Source: Leptospira_A sp046736045
GTDB lineage: Bacteria > Spirochaetota > Leptospiria > Leptospirales > Leptospiraceae
Direction of reading: 5' to 3'
Length of the DNA stretch: 64,000 nucleotides
Assembly (NCBI RefSeq): GCF_046736045.1
Contig: NZ_CP177133.1
Coordinates: 234,938-298,937 of the forward strand
Shown here: positions 15,794-25,501 of the stretch, in pieces
How the letters are laid out: each line of letters opens with the position of its first letter
Position numbering within the stretch: position 1 is the stretch's first letter
The notes under the pieces: generated by a model
What the model was told of the DNA's origin: nothing
What the model saw: only the letters and a program-made list of their open reading frames with translations
Database searches by the model: none
Program-made: the position numbers and the translations under genes

Positions 15794-17386
15794 TTATTGA
15801 ATCAATTTACTTGTTTCTACCAACATTCTTTTGGTAGGTTTATCGCAGTACTTAAATATCTCAGAAAATGATTGTGCCGGAAATGCAGATTTAAGTTCTA
15901 CGATCTTTTCCGAATCTTTCGCACCGATACCTTTTTTGATTAGATAGTCGCTTAAGATTTGGTTTTGTTTGGAACCTATTTTTTGATCCAGAAGCATCAA
16001 AGCCGTTTTGGTATTTTCTCTTTTCTGAAGAACTATCTTTGTTCCTAAACTGAAAAAAATACCGAAAGCAGCAAACCAGATCAGATAGTAGATATCGGTC
16101 CGATCGGTATCTCTCTTCTCCGTCGTATTCCCATAGTCAGACTGTTTGGGAAGGTGATTTGGTAAAACAGAAATGTCCGGTAGAATCAAACTTTTTGTTT
16201 GATAGAATTGTAAAGAAGGCGAAAAGAAATGAATCGTTCCCGGTCCAAGTGATTTTTTTCCGAGAGAGGTAGGTTCAAAGCTATAAAGATATTCTATTTC
16301 CGAATAAAATCCGTATTCTCCATTTGTAAGCTGGCGGAATGTTTTGAATTTTTGTTGGGAAAGAAAATGTAACCCTTGAATGAGTGGGAGAGGTTGATCC
16401 AATCCCACTCCTCCACCTGATCCGGATACTTTGATTTTAAAATAAAACGTCTGACCCAATTTGATTTCCGTATTTTGAAAATCGGCAATGATGGAATAAT
16501 CTCCGATTGCCCCATTAAAATGAGATGGTTTGCCTTTTGGCAATTCCAACACAGTAATTTTTTCCGTTTGAACCGGGACGGATTCCTGGAGTGCTCCGAA
16601 CCGCATGCTGTCACCTACTATAAAGTTAGTTGATCCTATTGTGAAGCTACCCGACTTAAGCGGAGTTAATCCGTAGATTTCTTTTTCGAATACCAATGTA
16701 TTTTTTTCCGATCCGTTGCGAATGACCGTCGGATCAATTTGAACCGCCACTTGTTTTAAAGTTTCCGCAAGGAAAAAAGGAAATGAGATGGATTGATTGG
16801 GATCTCTTTCCAGGTATGCTTGTCTGTATCCTTTATAATATAAAACATAATAACCTACAATAGGTTCTCCTAAATAGACCTTTTGTTTGTTTGTATGAAA
16901 CTTAACTTCGGGAGATTCGACTTTCTCTTCTTGTTGGGTATCTCCGAAAATCTCATCAAAAAATGATCCATTCCCCTTTCGTTTGTTAGTTTTTGTTCTT
17001 GCGGTTACTTCGAAATACAGTTCGGGACAAGTAATTACATCCGTGCCTGTTAGCACTTGAATGCGTGGAACTTTATGGTTGCCTAGTTTGTCGGTTAGAA
17101 TTTGAAATTTTAGAATCTGGCTTTTGGAAACTTTGAAATTTACGATTTGGGTTTCAGAACCAGATCCCGAATAAACGGCTCTGACTCCGTTTTCCTCGTA
17201 GATATTTTTCAGCAACTTCAATTCTTTATCGCCTGATAGGCGAATGATCAGTTCAAGGGATTCACCTTGTGAAATCGTGTCTTGAGATAATCTAAAACCG
17301 GCTTCTTCACTGAACAGAGAAGCGATTGGAAGATAGACACAAAATAAGAATAGAAGTCCTAGGTTACCAAAATTTTTCATTATCAC
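15794..17386 (-). CDS. batD: BatD aerotolerance protein
   Basis: 530 residues. An N-terminal signal peptide (res ~5-27, LGLLFLFCVYLPIASLFS) leads a long beta-sandwich region typical of BatD (FRLSQDTISQGESLELII; VKFHTNKQKVYLGEPIVGYYVLYY; KVSGSGGG). A transmembrane helix (~425-445, IYYLIWFAAFGIFFSLGT) and a cytoplasmic tail follow. BatD works with the von Willebrand factor A proteins BatA and BatB at the membrane in oxidative-stress tolerance; the molecular role is not settled. It overlaps the batBC end by 23 bp. ATG 17386 or 17380 could start it. Confidence 0.9.
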   Translation of the reverse strand: MIMKNFGNLGLLFLFCVYLPIASLFSEEAGFRLSQDTISQGESLELIIRLSGDKELKLLKNIYEENGVRAVYSGSGSETQIVNFKVSKSQILKFQILTDKLGNHKVPRIQVLTGTDVITCPELYFEVTARTKTNKRKGNGSFFDEIFGDTQQEEKVESPEVKFHTNKQKVYLGEPIVGYYVLYYKGYRQAYLERDPNQSISFPFFLAETLKQVAVQIDPTVIRNGSEKNTLVFEKEIYGLTPLKSGSFTIGSTNFIVGDSMRFGALQESVPVQTEKITVLELPKGKPSHFNGAIGDYSIIADFQNTEIKLGQTFYFKIKVSGSGGGVGLDQPLPLIQGLHFLSQQKFKTFRQLTNGEYGFYSEIEYLYSFEPTSLGKKSLGPGTIHFFSPSLQFYQTKSLILPDISVLPNHLPKQSDYGNTTEKRDTDRTDIYYLIWFAAFGIFFSLGTKIVLQKRENTKTALMLLDQKIGSKQNQILSDYLIKKGIGAKDSEKIVELKSAFPAQSFSEIFKYCDKPTKRMLVETSKLIQ

Positions 17387-19046
17387 TATTCGGAAAACGA
17401 TCTGATTTTTTTTTCAGAATCGACTCCGGGGAAAAAGAGTCCATCATTCTATCCGCATGTTCTTTGGATAAATCCTTTTTTGTTTTTTTAGAAGGATCAT
17501 TGTTTGCTGAGGAATTGTTATTGTTTTCTTCTTTTGAAGAATTTTGTTCCTTGTCCGATCCCTCTTCAGGTTTAGGTGAATTATTTTTTTTCTTTCTTAG
17601 AAATTCCAAATTTTTTTTTGCAGAAAGCAAATTCGGATCAATGGAAAGGGATTCTTCATATGATTTTTGTGCGTTCTTATAATCGTTTTGTCTGGCATAA
17701 GCATTTCCGTTATTATAATGCGCTCGCGATTTTAATTGAGCGGAAGATTTCGGATCCTTGATAATCTGATTGTTCAATTCGATTGATTCCCGGAAATTTC
17801 CGATTTTATAATCGGAAGCGGCTTTGTTGAATTTGAGCCTTGGGTCGTCGGAAATATATTCTTCCGCTTGTTCGAACTTTTCCTTGCTCTCTTTGTATTT
17901 TTCAGACTGATAATCGTTTACCCCTTCCGAAACGATAGCACCGCCCGGATCGAAATCCCAGGCATGGATGCGTGAAGTTTGGAAGAAAGAAAAAAATGCA
18001 ATCAATAATAAAATCGGTGTTGATCGTCTAAAATAAGTTAAACGGACAATCCTTTCCAGAAAAAAGAAACCGAGTGAAAGATATAAGAAGATGCTTGCAC
18101 CGTCTTCCTTCCTGATTTTCTGAAGTAAATGTGTTTGGTTTTTTTTCATAGAATCAATCTGATCTACCAACCGGTATGCTCCGGAAGAATCCTGCGATAA
18201 ATTATAATACTCTCCCGAGTTCAGAGAAGCAAATGATTTTAAATTTTCTTCATTCAAACTTGAAATAATGACATCACCTCCGTTCTGATTCGGATTCAAT
18301 CCTCCCGAAATGGTAACGTAACCGCGCGAGGAAGTTTGGGAGTCGGAATAATAAATGGGTCCGCCTTCTTTGGTTCCCAAACCCCATACAACTAAATCGG
18401 CATCCAGTTTTTTGAGACTGGAGCTTTCGTTATCTTCCCCGTCTGAAACCAAAACAACTACTTTGTTCCGCAATAATTTGGAAGAAGATAAAATTTCCTC
18501 CGCTTTTTCCAACGCCACTGCAAAATTGGTTCCTTTCTTGCCGATCATCTCTACTCCCAATGCATTCACATAATCCGCAAAAGCCGTGGTATCGGTTGTC
18601 ATCGGACAATAGGAAAATGCAGATCCTGCGAATAGAATCATACCGAAACGATTTCCGGAAAGATCTGGAAGAATCCGTATGATGATATCTTGAAATCGTT
18701 TCAATCGTGTGGGATTTACATCAATTGCATTCATTGATAAACTGACATCTACAACGAAAAGAATATCGACTGACTTTTGTGAGTCGGACAATTCCATTTC
18801 ATTCGCTTTTGTGTAGAATAAGGAAAGGAAAGCGAAAGCAAGCCCTAATACAATAAGAGTGATTCCTGCTAAGTAATGTAAAGCGGAAGGTAGAACAAAT
18901 CTTTCTTTCAAGGAAGGATAACGGGTTTGGAAATCTTTGATCTTAAATATAAAAAATAATTTTCCGAGACCGTAAGTTAAAGTTACCAAGATGGATAGTA
19001 TGGAAATCCATTTCATAAGAGAATCATTCGGATCTATTTCTGTCAT
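17364..19046 (-). CDS. batB/batC: BatB-BatC fusion (VWA plus TPR)
   Basis: 560 residues. Two N-terminal membrane helices precede a von Willebrand A domain with MIDAS sequence DVSLS (~res 100) and SDGED (~207). A further helix pair (~320-365) leads to a secreted-side TPR region (~385-500, HYNNGNAYARQNDYKNAQKSYEESL) and a Lys/Asn/Ser-rich tail. In many bacteria batB (VWA) and batC (TPR) are separate genes; here they form one reading frame, as I recall being described for L. biflexa. Its start overlaps the batA stop by 4 nt. Confidence 0.9.
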   Translation of the reverse strand: MTEIDPNDSLMKWISILSILVTLTYGLGKLFFIFKIKDFQTRYPSLKERFVLPSALHYLAGITLIVLGLAFAFLSLFYTKANEMELSDSQKSVDILFVVDVSLSMNAIDVNPTRLKRFQDIIIRILPDLSGNRFGMILFAGSAFSYCPMTTDTTAFADYVNALGVEMIGKKGTNFAVALEKAEEILSSSKLLRNKVVVLVSDGEDNESSSLKKLDADLVVWGLGTKEGGPIYYSDSQTSSRGYVTISGGLNPNQNGGDVIISSLNEENLKSFASLNSGEYYNLSQDSSGAYRLVDQIDSMKKNQTHLLQKIRKEDGASIFLYLSLGFFFLERIVRLTYFRRSTPILLLIAFFSFFQTSRIHAWDFDPGGAIVSEGVNDYQSEKYKESKEKFEQAEEYISDDPRLKFNKAASDYKIGNFRESIELNNQIIKDPKSSAQLKSRAHYNNGNAYARQNDYKNAQKSYEESLSIDPNLLSAKKNLEFLRKKKNNSPKPEEGSDKEQNSSKEENNNNSSANNDPSKKTKKDLSKEHADRMMDSFSPESILKKKSDRFPNSDNEKFW

Positions 19047-19996
19047 AGCACTTCCTTCAGAGGCCAGATTTTGAATATTCCGTCTAATAAAAGTATGGCG
19101 AATACCCAGAACAAATAATCGGAGAAATAAGTTTGTACCAATTCGATCGGCTTGGAAGGTAACGGATCTTTTTCCAGATGATCTATTTCTTTCAATATTG
19201 TTTCCAGATCTTCCGGCGATTCGGCGCGAAAAAAAGTTCCGCCTGTTTGTTCCGAGATCGCCCGCAAAGAATCATAATTGATTTCATATTGTCCCATTTC
19301 TTTTCCGATTCCGATGGAATATACTTTGATTCCATATGCTTTCGATGCGAATGAAGCGGTCTCAGGATCCAATTTTCCCGTATTGGATACGCCGTCGGTC
19401 AGGATGACAATGATTTTGGAAGTTGCCTTCGATTTTTTAAGCCGATAAGTCGAAAGAATCAACGCATCTCCGATGGCGGTACCTTGTTCGTCGATACTCG
19501 AATCTTCCGCTTCGGCGATGAGTTCCGTAAGGGCTGTTCTATCGCTCGTTAGTGGGCTTTGAAGATAGGCTGCGCCTGCGAAAAGCACCAAACCGATTCT
19601 ATCCGATTCTCTTTTTTTTATGAATTCCTGGAGCAATTTTTTTGAAACCGAAAGTCGGTTGTTCGGCAAAAAATCATAACTATTTACCATTGATCCGGAT
19701 ATATCCAATGCAATCATAATGTCGATTCCATAAGTTTCATCAGGGATAAATCTATGTTTGGCGCCGGGTCCGGCCGCCGCAAGAATTACAAAGGATAATG
19801 ATAAAAAAGGTAAAAAGGCACCAGTTCTTTTCAGAAAAAATCGTATTTCAGTTTTGAGATCATTGGATGATTTTTCATTTCTATCCCATTTCCCGACTAA
19901 CGAAATGTTTAGTGCGCCCTTCAGATATGTGAATAGCAGAATTAAAAGTAATGGCAGAAAAAATAATAAAGTAAGCGGTCTTTCAAAATAATCCAT
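19043..19996 (-). CDS. batA: BatA von Willebrand factor A membrane protein
   Basis: 317 residues. An N-terminal helix (LLFFLPLLLILLFTYL) and a second helix (~60-78) precede a VWA domain with intact MIDAS (DISGS, later LTDGVSNTG). A C-terminal membrane helix (YLFWVFAILLLDGIF) closes it. The VWA domain faces the periplasm and probably pairs with BatB. It lies 4 bp after the upstream membrane-protein gene and overlaps batBC by 4 nt, in the standard moxR, DUF58, batA, batB order. Confidence 0.93.
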   Translation of the reverse strand: MDYFERPLTLLFFLPLLLILLFTYLKGALNISLVGKWDRNEKSSNDLKTEIRFFLKRTGAFLPFLSLSFVILAAAGPGAKHRFIPDETYGIDIMIALDISGSMVNSYDFLPNNRLSVSKKLLQEFIKKRESDRIGLVLFAGAAYLQSPLTSDRTALTELIAEAEDSSIDEQGTAIGDALILSTYRLKKSKATSKIIVILTDGVSNTGKLDPETASFASKAYGIKVYSIGIGKEMGQYEINYDSLRAISEQTGGTFFRAESPEDLETILKEIDHLEKDPLPSKPIELVQTYFSDYLFWVFAILLLDGIFKIWPLKEVL

Positions 19997-20000
19997 TCAA

Positions 20001-20855
20001 TCAAAGTCCTAATTTTTCTTTCCATTCGATCCAGAGTCTATTTGCGTCTTCCCCTGTTAGGATTCCGTTTTTGTCAGTATATTTGGACTCGCGAAAGAAG
20101 GATCGAATTTCCCGCAACCTCTGATCGGTAAGACTGCTTCTGTCATAAAGATAAGTTAAAAATTCTTCGTCCGTGAAAGATAACAGATAAAAGGACAAAC
20201 GATGCGAATATTCTTCCTTGCAATAGGATGAGATTTGATAGACAAGATCTTTGATATTGACTGTTTCCGATCGAAGCATTCCTTCGATTAAGTAGAGTTT
20301 TGCGAACCTGTTTTCTAGAGAAGGAATTTTTTCCCAGGTGGCGTCGACTATCTTTTTGTTTTTCTTTCTATAAAGATAAAATACATATATCAGATATCCG
20401 ATTGCGAATAAGAAAAGGAAAAACAATGATAACCTGAGGAAAGATGATCCTGAAAAAGTAACGGGTGGTTCGATATCTTGCAGTTCCTTTTCCTCACCGG
20501 TTAACTGTGATTTAACTTTGATTATTTTTTCCGCATAGATCGTTTTATTATTCTCTTCCCAAGCGATCGGCAGTGTATAATCTCCTGCTTCATAAAAACG
20601 GATTGTCAGATGAATTTTGTTTTGTTTTTTTTCGATACTTAAAATTTTGAAGGCCGGCAAATCCGGAGAAGTTTCTACATAAACTTCTCCTTCGGGGATG
20701 GACAAGTTGTCCGGTATGCCGGAATCAAATTCAATTTCGTAATCTACTTTGTCCCCTACGTAGATTTCTTCAGGGTTGATTGTTTCTTTTGCACTGGCAT
20801 AAAGAAAACCGGGCAATAAAACAAATATTAGAAATATCAGTTTTGCTTTTTTCAA
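20001..20855 (-). CDS. Bat-operon membrane protein (BatD-like ectodomain)
   Basis: 284 residues. A signal peptide (IFLIFVLLPGFLYASA), a ~110-residue beta domain, one membrane helix (~140-165, LRLSLFFLFLFAIGYLIYVFY) and a cytoplasmic helical region (~180-284) are visible. The layout matches the small BatD-related or DUF4381-type proteins that sit between DUF58 and batA genes in Bat operons. It overlaps the DUF58 gene by 4 nt. It may be a partner subunit that docks the cytoplasmic DUF58/MoxR module to the membrane VWA proteins; inference. Confidence 0.8.
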   Translation of the reverse strand: MKKAKLIFLIFVLLPGFLYASAKETINPEEIYVGDKVDYEIEFDSGIPDNLSIPEGEVYVETSPDLPAFKILSIEKKQNKIHLTIRFYEAGDYTLPIAWEENNKTIYAEKIIKVKSQLTGEEKELQDIEPPVTFSGSSFLRLSLFFLFLFAIGYLIYVFYLYRKKNKKIVDATWEKIPSLENRFAKLYLIEGMLRSETVNIKDLVYQISSYCKEEYSHRLSFYLLSFTDEEFLTYLYDRSSLTDQRLREIRSFFRESKYTDKNGILTGEDANRLWIEWKEKLGL

Positions 20856-21676
20856 ACCCGGATTCCTTTAAATAAACCTAATATTTGTTTGCTGAGTTTT
20901 TCTTCCGGACGAACGGTGATACCTTTGTTGCCGAATGTTTTTTTGAAATTCATCTGATCTTGTTTCAAGTTGGAATGAAAAGACAGAGAATCACCTGTTT
21001 CCGAATCGGATAATGAAAAGATTCTGAACCAAAACGGCAGTTGAATTTCAAAAGATTGTTCTTCGATCCAGATCGCATATTCGTCCCAAGTTCGGGATAA
21101 AGCCTTTTTTGATTCAAAACCTTGGAAGTATGTAAAATCCGAAAGCCAATAAACTATACTGTATTTGGAAGAAATCCGATATGCTTTTTCTATTGCATGG
21201 TCGTAGTTTGTTTTTTTTGAGCTTTGCTCGTTTGATTTTTTAAGAATGGATTTGAATTCCAAGTTCACTTCTTCTTTCCGCTTCAGCTCTTTACCTGAGT
21301 GATAAACATGATCCGAAAACAGAATGATCCTGACTCTGTTTCCGATGCGGACATGAAATAACGATAGAAAACAAGCCAATTGGATTGCCGCTTTCTTTTT
21401 TTTACCATCCATTGATTTGGAAACATCTATTAAAATCATAATGGGAAGATCTTGTTCTTCGTAATATTCTTTGACATGCACTTCACCTGTGCGTGAGGTT
21501 ACATTCCAATCGATATATCTTGTATCATCTCCGAAATAATAGGGTCTTACCTCTTTAAATTCAAGCCCCCTTCCTTTTGTTAGATGAAAGAATCCACCGG
21601 AACGAATCGACTTGAATTTCTGATTCGTTTCCCAATCCAGGATTGCCAATAATTTCTTAAGATCCGGATCGAGCAT
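20852..21676 (-). CDS. DUF58 / VWA-like protein of bat operon
   Basis: 274 residues. The DUF58 core FGDDTRYIDWNVTSRTGEVHVK (split around res 48-70) is followed by a degenerate VWA motif, DVSKSMDGKKK. It has no membrane segment. DUF58 proteins are encoded next to MoxR ATPases and are thought to form cytoplasmic complexes with them. It starts 6 bp after moxR. Confidence 0.9.
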   Translation of the reverse strand: MLDPDLKKLLAILDWETNQKFKSIRSGGFFHLTKGRGLEFKEVRPYYFGDDTRYIDWNVTSRTGEVHVKEYYEEQDLPIMILIDVSKSMDGKKKKAAIQLACFLSLFHVRIGNRVRIILFSDHVYHSGKELKRKEEVNLEFKSILKKSNEQSSKKTNYDHAIEKAYRISSKYSIVYWLSDFTYFQGFESKKALSRTWDEYAIWIEEQSFEIQLPFWFRIFSLSDSETGDSLSFHSNLKQDQMNFKKTFGNKGITVRPEEKLSKQILGLFKGIRV

Positions 21677-21682
21677 GGTAAC

Positions 21683-22663
21683 TTATGGAACTTCTGTTAT
21701 ACCCAAAATTCGTTTGATAATCGAATCTACGGAGACCTCTTCCGTAAATGCTTCCATTGATAAATGGATTCTATGTCTGATAATCTCGATAAAAAACTTT
21801 AGAATATCTTCAGGCAAAACAAAATCCCTTCCTTCCAAAAGTGCATTGATCTTTGCAACTTTTAATAAAGCAAGACTTGCTCTCGGACTCGCTCCATGTT
21901 TGATATAACCGACTATATCTTTAGCTTCGGTAGTTTCAGGTCTGGTATTTCTTACCAATTTAACAATGAATTGTTGAAGTTTCGGATCGATGTAAACCTC
22001 ATCTGCGGTTTCTGAAATTCTTAACAATTCTTTCGGTTTGATAACTTGATTCGTCTGAGGAAGGTTCTGCTTCAGATTCCCGTGTAGAAGCAGGATATTT
22101 TTTTCTTCTTCTTCACTCGGGTAATCTACAGCTACTTTAAATAGAAAACGATCCAATTGAGCTTCCGGTAGCGGATATGTTCCGTCCTGATCAATCGGAT
22201 TCTGTGTGGCTACAACGAAAAATGGAGGATCTAAGTCGAAAGTATGATCGGCAATCGTAACTTGTCTTTCTTCCATACATTGCAATAATGCGGACTGCAC
22301 TTTTGCAGGAGCCCTGTTGATCTCATCCGCTAGCAGTATGTTTGTAAAAACAGGACCTTTTCTCACTTCAAAGGAAACTGTTTTCGGATTAAATATATTT
22401 GTTCCTGTAAGATCCGCCGGGAGCAGATCGGGTGTGAACTGCACTCGGCTGAATTTGGCATCTATGCACGCAGCAAGACTTTTGGCCAGGAGCGTTTTTG
22501 CAAGTCCGGGCATTCCTTCCAGTAAAATATGGCCTTTCGCGATCATGGCAACTAGCAGAGGTTGGATGACATGAGTCATCCCGGAAATCTCCCCCGCTAA
22601 TTCGGACTTTATTTGTGTTATTTTGGTTTTTGTGTCGTTTAATGTTTGTTCGCTTATTGACAT
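21683..22663 (-). CDS. moxR: MoxR-family AAA+ ATPase
   Basis: 326 residues with Walker A GMPGLAKT, Walker B LADEINRAP, a sensor region (VVATQNPIDQDGTYPLPEAQLDRF) and a C-terminal lid (~250-320). MoxR ATPases act as chaperone-like partners of VWA proteins, here most likely BatA, BatB and the DUF58 protein. It overlaps the upstream lipoprotein gene by 10 bp, so it is translated from the same message. Confidence 0.94.
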   Translation of the reverse strand: MSISEQTLNDTKTKITQIKSELAGEISGMTHVIQPLLVAMIAKGHILLEGMPGLAKTLLAKSLAACIDAKFSRVQFTPDLLPADLTGTNIFNPKTVSFEVRKGPVFTNILLADEINRAPAKVQSALLQCMEERQVTIADHTFDLDPPFFVVATQNPIDQDGTYPLPEAQLDRFLFKVAVDYPSEEEEKNILLLHGNLKQNLPQTNQVIKPKELLRISETADEVYIDPKLQQFIVKLVRNTRPETTEAKDIVGYIKHGASPRASLALLKVAKINALLEGRDFVLPEDILKFFIEIIRHRIHLSMEAFTEEVSVDSIIKRILGITEVP

Positions 22664-23973
22664 TGTGTTGCTGTTAAATTGGGTTTAGGTTTGTCTAATA
22701 GATAATAGTCCTTTTTGCCTCCGATGGTCCAACATCCCATCTTTCTTCCGCTCGGATCAACTCCACCTTTGCCTGTTTCCGCTCCACTTTCAGAGTATTC
22801 CGTAGCGTCTTCCGCCGACCGGATCACGATTCTTTTTTTACCGGACGGGTAAAAATATATGAATGGAATCGAAGGTTTATAATTCAATTTTAAGTCTTGC
22901 AACTCTTCATCTATTTTTACAAGTGAAAAAAACAATTTACCATCACCTATAATTTTACCTGTTTTATCATAGATTTTTGCAGAATCTAGCATGGCTTCGT
23001 TCGCCATAATTCCTTCATAAGCCAACTGACCATTGTTATAGTAATATTTCCATGTTCCGGTTCTGGTATGTTTTCTAGGGCCTGTTCCGAAGACTTTTCC
23101 GTCTTGATAATATTCTTTCCAAATACCTGTACGTTCGTATTTTACATCCGATTCGGCGGCATTTTCTTTTGCGGAATAATTTCCTTCAGCTATTACATTC
23201 TCTTTTGGACCATATAACTTCCATAAGCCTGTTCTTGCATCTAATGTATAATTTCCCTGGGATTCCAATTTGCCATCTTTGTAAAAGTTGGATTCGATTC
23301 CATGTTTTTTGCCGTTTTTAAAATTTGAAGTGGTTTTGATCCCGTTTCCGTCGGTCCCTGTGAAATAATAATTCCAGGTTCCTTCTTCCTCGTTGTCTTT
23401 GAAATTCCCCTTCTCTAGCCACTCAGCCTTGTTGTTTTTTTTCCAATAATTTCCGTTCTTTTGATCTTCATGATATATGGTTTCGCTTGAAACTGCTCCG
23501 GATTTATCATAGGTTTTTGCAACTCCTTCTTTTTTTCCATCCACCCATGGGGTTTCGGCAATTGTGCGGGAAGGATTTTCCGAATCAGGTTTTCTCCATA
23601 TTCCTATTTTTTTTCCATCCGTATATTCTCCTGTTGCGTCCAGGCTTGATTTGAAAACGGGATTTTCCTTTGTGGAACCTTCTTGTTCGAATTGAATGTA
23701 TTCTTCCCAAACACCTTGTTTCGGGATGGATTTGACTTTGGCTGGAGCGAATTTTGCAATTTGATCTTCGGTGCATGCACTTCCACCGCATTCAGCTTTG
23801 ACTTCCCCTTGCGCTTTTAAACCGCCGGAATTTTTGAATCGTTCGATTCGGATCACTTTTCCGCTTTTTGTAATCAGTTCGAATTCCGGCGCACCTACGC
23901 CACCTTCCTTGTTGGAAAGAGAAGAACAGTAGTTAATTCCTAATAAAAAGGAAACTAAGAGTAATTTTTTCAT
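22654..23973 (-). CDS. MORN-repeat lipoprotein at head of bat operon
   Basis: 439 residues. A short signal (KKLLLVSFLLGINYC) ends at Cys16 in a spirochaete-like lipobox, so it is probably lipid-anchored. Residues ~110-330 contain many MORN/YwqK-type repeats (DGKKIGIWRK, DNEEEGTWNYY, NGKKHGIESNFYKDGKLE, RTGTWKYYYNNGQLAYEG). Such repeats form elongated beta sheets. Its start overlaps the thioesterase stop by 4 nt, and its end overlaps moxR by 10 nt. Role unknown. Confidence 0.85.
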   Translation of the reverse strand: MKKLLLVSFLLGINYCSSLSNKEGGVGAPEFELITKSGKVIRIERFKNSGGLKAQGEVKAECGGSACTEDQIAKFAPAKVKSIPKQGVWEEYIQFEQEGSTKENPVFKSSLDATGEYTDGKKIGIWRKPDSENPSRTIAETPWVDGKKEGVAKTYDKSGAVSSETIYHEDQKNGNYWKKNNKAEWLEKGNFKDNEEEGTWNYYFTGTDGNGIKTTSNFKNGKKHGIESNFYKDGKLESQGNYTLDARTGLWKLYGPKENVIAEGNYSAKENAAESDVKYERTGIWKEYYQDGKVFGTGPRKHTRTGTWKYYYNNGQLAYEGIMANEAMLDSAKIYDKTGKIIGDGKLFFSLVKIDEELQDLKLNYKPSIPFIYFYPSGKKRIVIRSAEDATEYSESGAETGKGGVDPSGRKMGCWTIGGKKDYYLLDKPKPNLTATQCQ

Positions 23974-24512
23974 GTGCTAATCCTATTAAATAAATGTGCG
24001 CGTTTCAATTTATTAACTTCTAATAATTCTGTTGCAACTGAGATTTTTCCACCTGTGAGCTTCTCCGAAAAAAATCTCGGAGGTAATACATGGAATGCCC
24101 CCTCCCCTTTCACAAATAATTGACTTCCGTCGATAGATGTGATTTCCGATTCAAGCAAAACTTTCCTTTTCGCTTTTTTGACCGGCCAGGCTCTTACCAG
24201 CAAATCCTTTTCTACTGGAGTTGCCTTATGAAATTTAAATCCCATCGTGTCCGTCATAACGATAAAACCCAAATGAAAACACAAGGAACCCATCGCTTCA
24301 TCTAGTAGCGTGGATAAAATTCCTCCATGAACGAATGTAGGTGCGCCGTTGAACATTTTTTGGAAGTTATATATAAATCTAACTTCGCCAGTTGCATCAT
24401 CAAAAGTAAAATCGGCACTGAGTCCGATGGGGTTCTGTTTCCCGCATCCGAAACAGGTGTCATGATGAATTTCATAACCGTGTTTCGATGGGTTTAAGGT
24501 GGAATTTTCCAT
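23970..24512 (-). CDS. PaaI-type hotdog-fold thioesterase
   Basis: 180 residues with the hotdog thioesterase signature: FGCGKQNPIGL near the start, then FVHGGILSTLLDEAMG, where the HGG and acidic residue match PaaI/THEM4 enzymes. It probably hydrolyses acyl-CoA thioesters in the cytoplasm. It overlaps the MORN lipoprotein gene by 4 nt, so it may be the first gene of the long bat message, although the two functions are not obviously related. Confidence 0.85.
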   Translation of the reverse strand: MENSTLNPSKHGYEIHHDTCFGCGKQNPIGLSADFTFDDATGEVRFIYNFQKMFNGAPTFVHGGILSTLLDEAMGSLCFHLGFIVMTDTMGFKFHKATPVEKDLLVRAWPVKKAKRKVLLESEITSIDGSQLFVKGEGAFHVLPPRFFSEKLTGGKISVATELLEVNKLKRAHLFNRIST

Positions 24513-24555
24513 TAGTTCTATAATCTAATCCTTTTTTTTATGGGGTGAAATGATT

Positions 24556-25404
24556 TCATGGTTGTTTCGTATCTAAAAAAGTTAGAATCTCTTTTGCTAC
24601 GATTTCGGGATGATCCATATGCAAATGATGACCGCCGGGTAATATGGTTTGTTTGAAATTCTGAATCGCTTCTTTTCTGGCTGTAAATCTTTCCGCAAGC
24701 GGATAAACGGATTTGTCGCCTAATATAAGTAACGTAGGACAGGTTATTTTTCTGCAAAAAGCAACAACCTGATCATCGGTTAGACGGAAGAAGGAGTTGT
24801 AATGCAAACGAAGATCTCTTCTCGGTTTTAAGCCCTTCGTTGTTTTTTCCAATCCTCTTTCCATTAGCTTTTCCACGGATTCTTTGGTCATATCTCCGGC
24901 GCGCATACGAACTGCGACTGCCAATTCCCAATCGGGAAAATAGGTCTCTTTTTTTCCTCTTGGATGCAATACCTGTTTGATTGCTTCGGTAAGAATTTCC
25001 GGTGCGGACTCGTTCGGATTTGTAATCGGCCCGATTGCTTCAATCAAAATTAACTTTTCAATGGATAATAATCCCGTCCCGGCAACTAACGTCGATACTG
25101 CGGCGCCCATGGAATGGGATAATAAAATGAAATTTTCCAACGCAAGTCCGTTTGCAATCGAAACAATGTCCATTGCATACTCTGCAAAATGATAAAGCGC
25201 ACCTTGTGGTTTATGACTGGATTTCCCATGACCTGGAAAATCGACTGCTATGAATCTATGATCCGGAAAGTACTTTGCTATAGGTTCGAATGAATTTGCA
25301 TTATCAAGCCAACCATGAAAAGCAAGAATCGGTTTGCCTTGGGGATTGCCCCACTCCTGTCCTTCGATCGTATGAAATTTCGTTTGAATGGTAATCTGAG
25401 ACAT
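24556..25404 (-). CDS. Alpha/beta-hydrolase
   Basis: 282 residues with the classic fold: oxyanion region AFHGWLDNANSF, nucleophile elbow SHSMGA (~res 97), acidic residue near LILGDKSVYPL, and the catalytic His in GGHHLHMDHPE. Closest in feel to SERHL/MEST-type serine hydrolases; the substrate cannot be told. ATG 25404. It ends 43 bp before the thioesterase gene and may be co-transcribed with it. Confidence 0.88.
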   Translation of the reverse strand: MSQITIQTKFHTIEGQEWGNPQGKPILAFHGWLDNANSFEPIAKYFPDHRFIAVDFPGHGKSSHKPQGALYHFAEYAMDIVSIANGLALENFILLSHSMGAAVSTLVAGTGLLSIEKLILIEAIGPITNPNESAPEILTEAIKQVLHPRGKKETYFPDWELAVAVRMRAGDMTKESVEKLMERGLEKTTKGLKPRRDLRLHYNSFFRLTDDQVVAFCRKITCPTLLILGDKSVYPLAERFTARKEAIQNFKQTILPGGHHLHMDHPEIVAKEILTFLDTKQP

Positions 25405-25501
25405 GGGTTATCTCTCTCTTTTTTACACACCTAATCTAAACTGCAAACTAGATTTAATAAAAATGATTGCTTGGTAAATATGAGTAAGGAAGAATATCGC
25501 T

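Noticed and set aside
22654..23973. YwqK-like MORN protein as toxin-antitoxin antitoxin
   Set aside because: The YwqK label comes from the repeat type only; no toxin gene is adjacent and the gene lies in the bat operon.
24543..24561. GGGTGAAATGATTTCATGG, partly like the 19-bp parS-like site
   Set aside because: Only 15 of 19 bases match and the outer CCC arm is lost, so it is probably chance; a ParB2 binding test would settle it.
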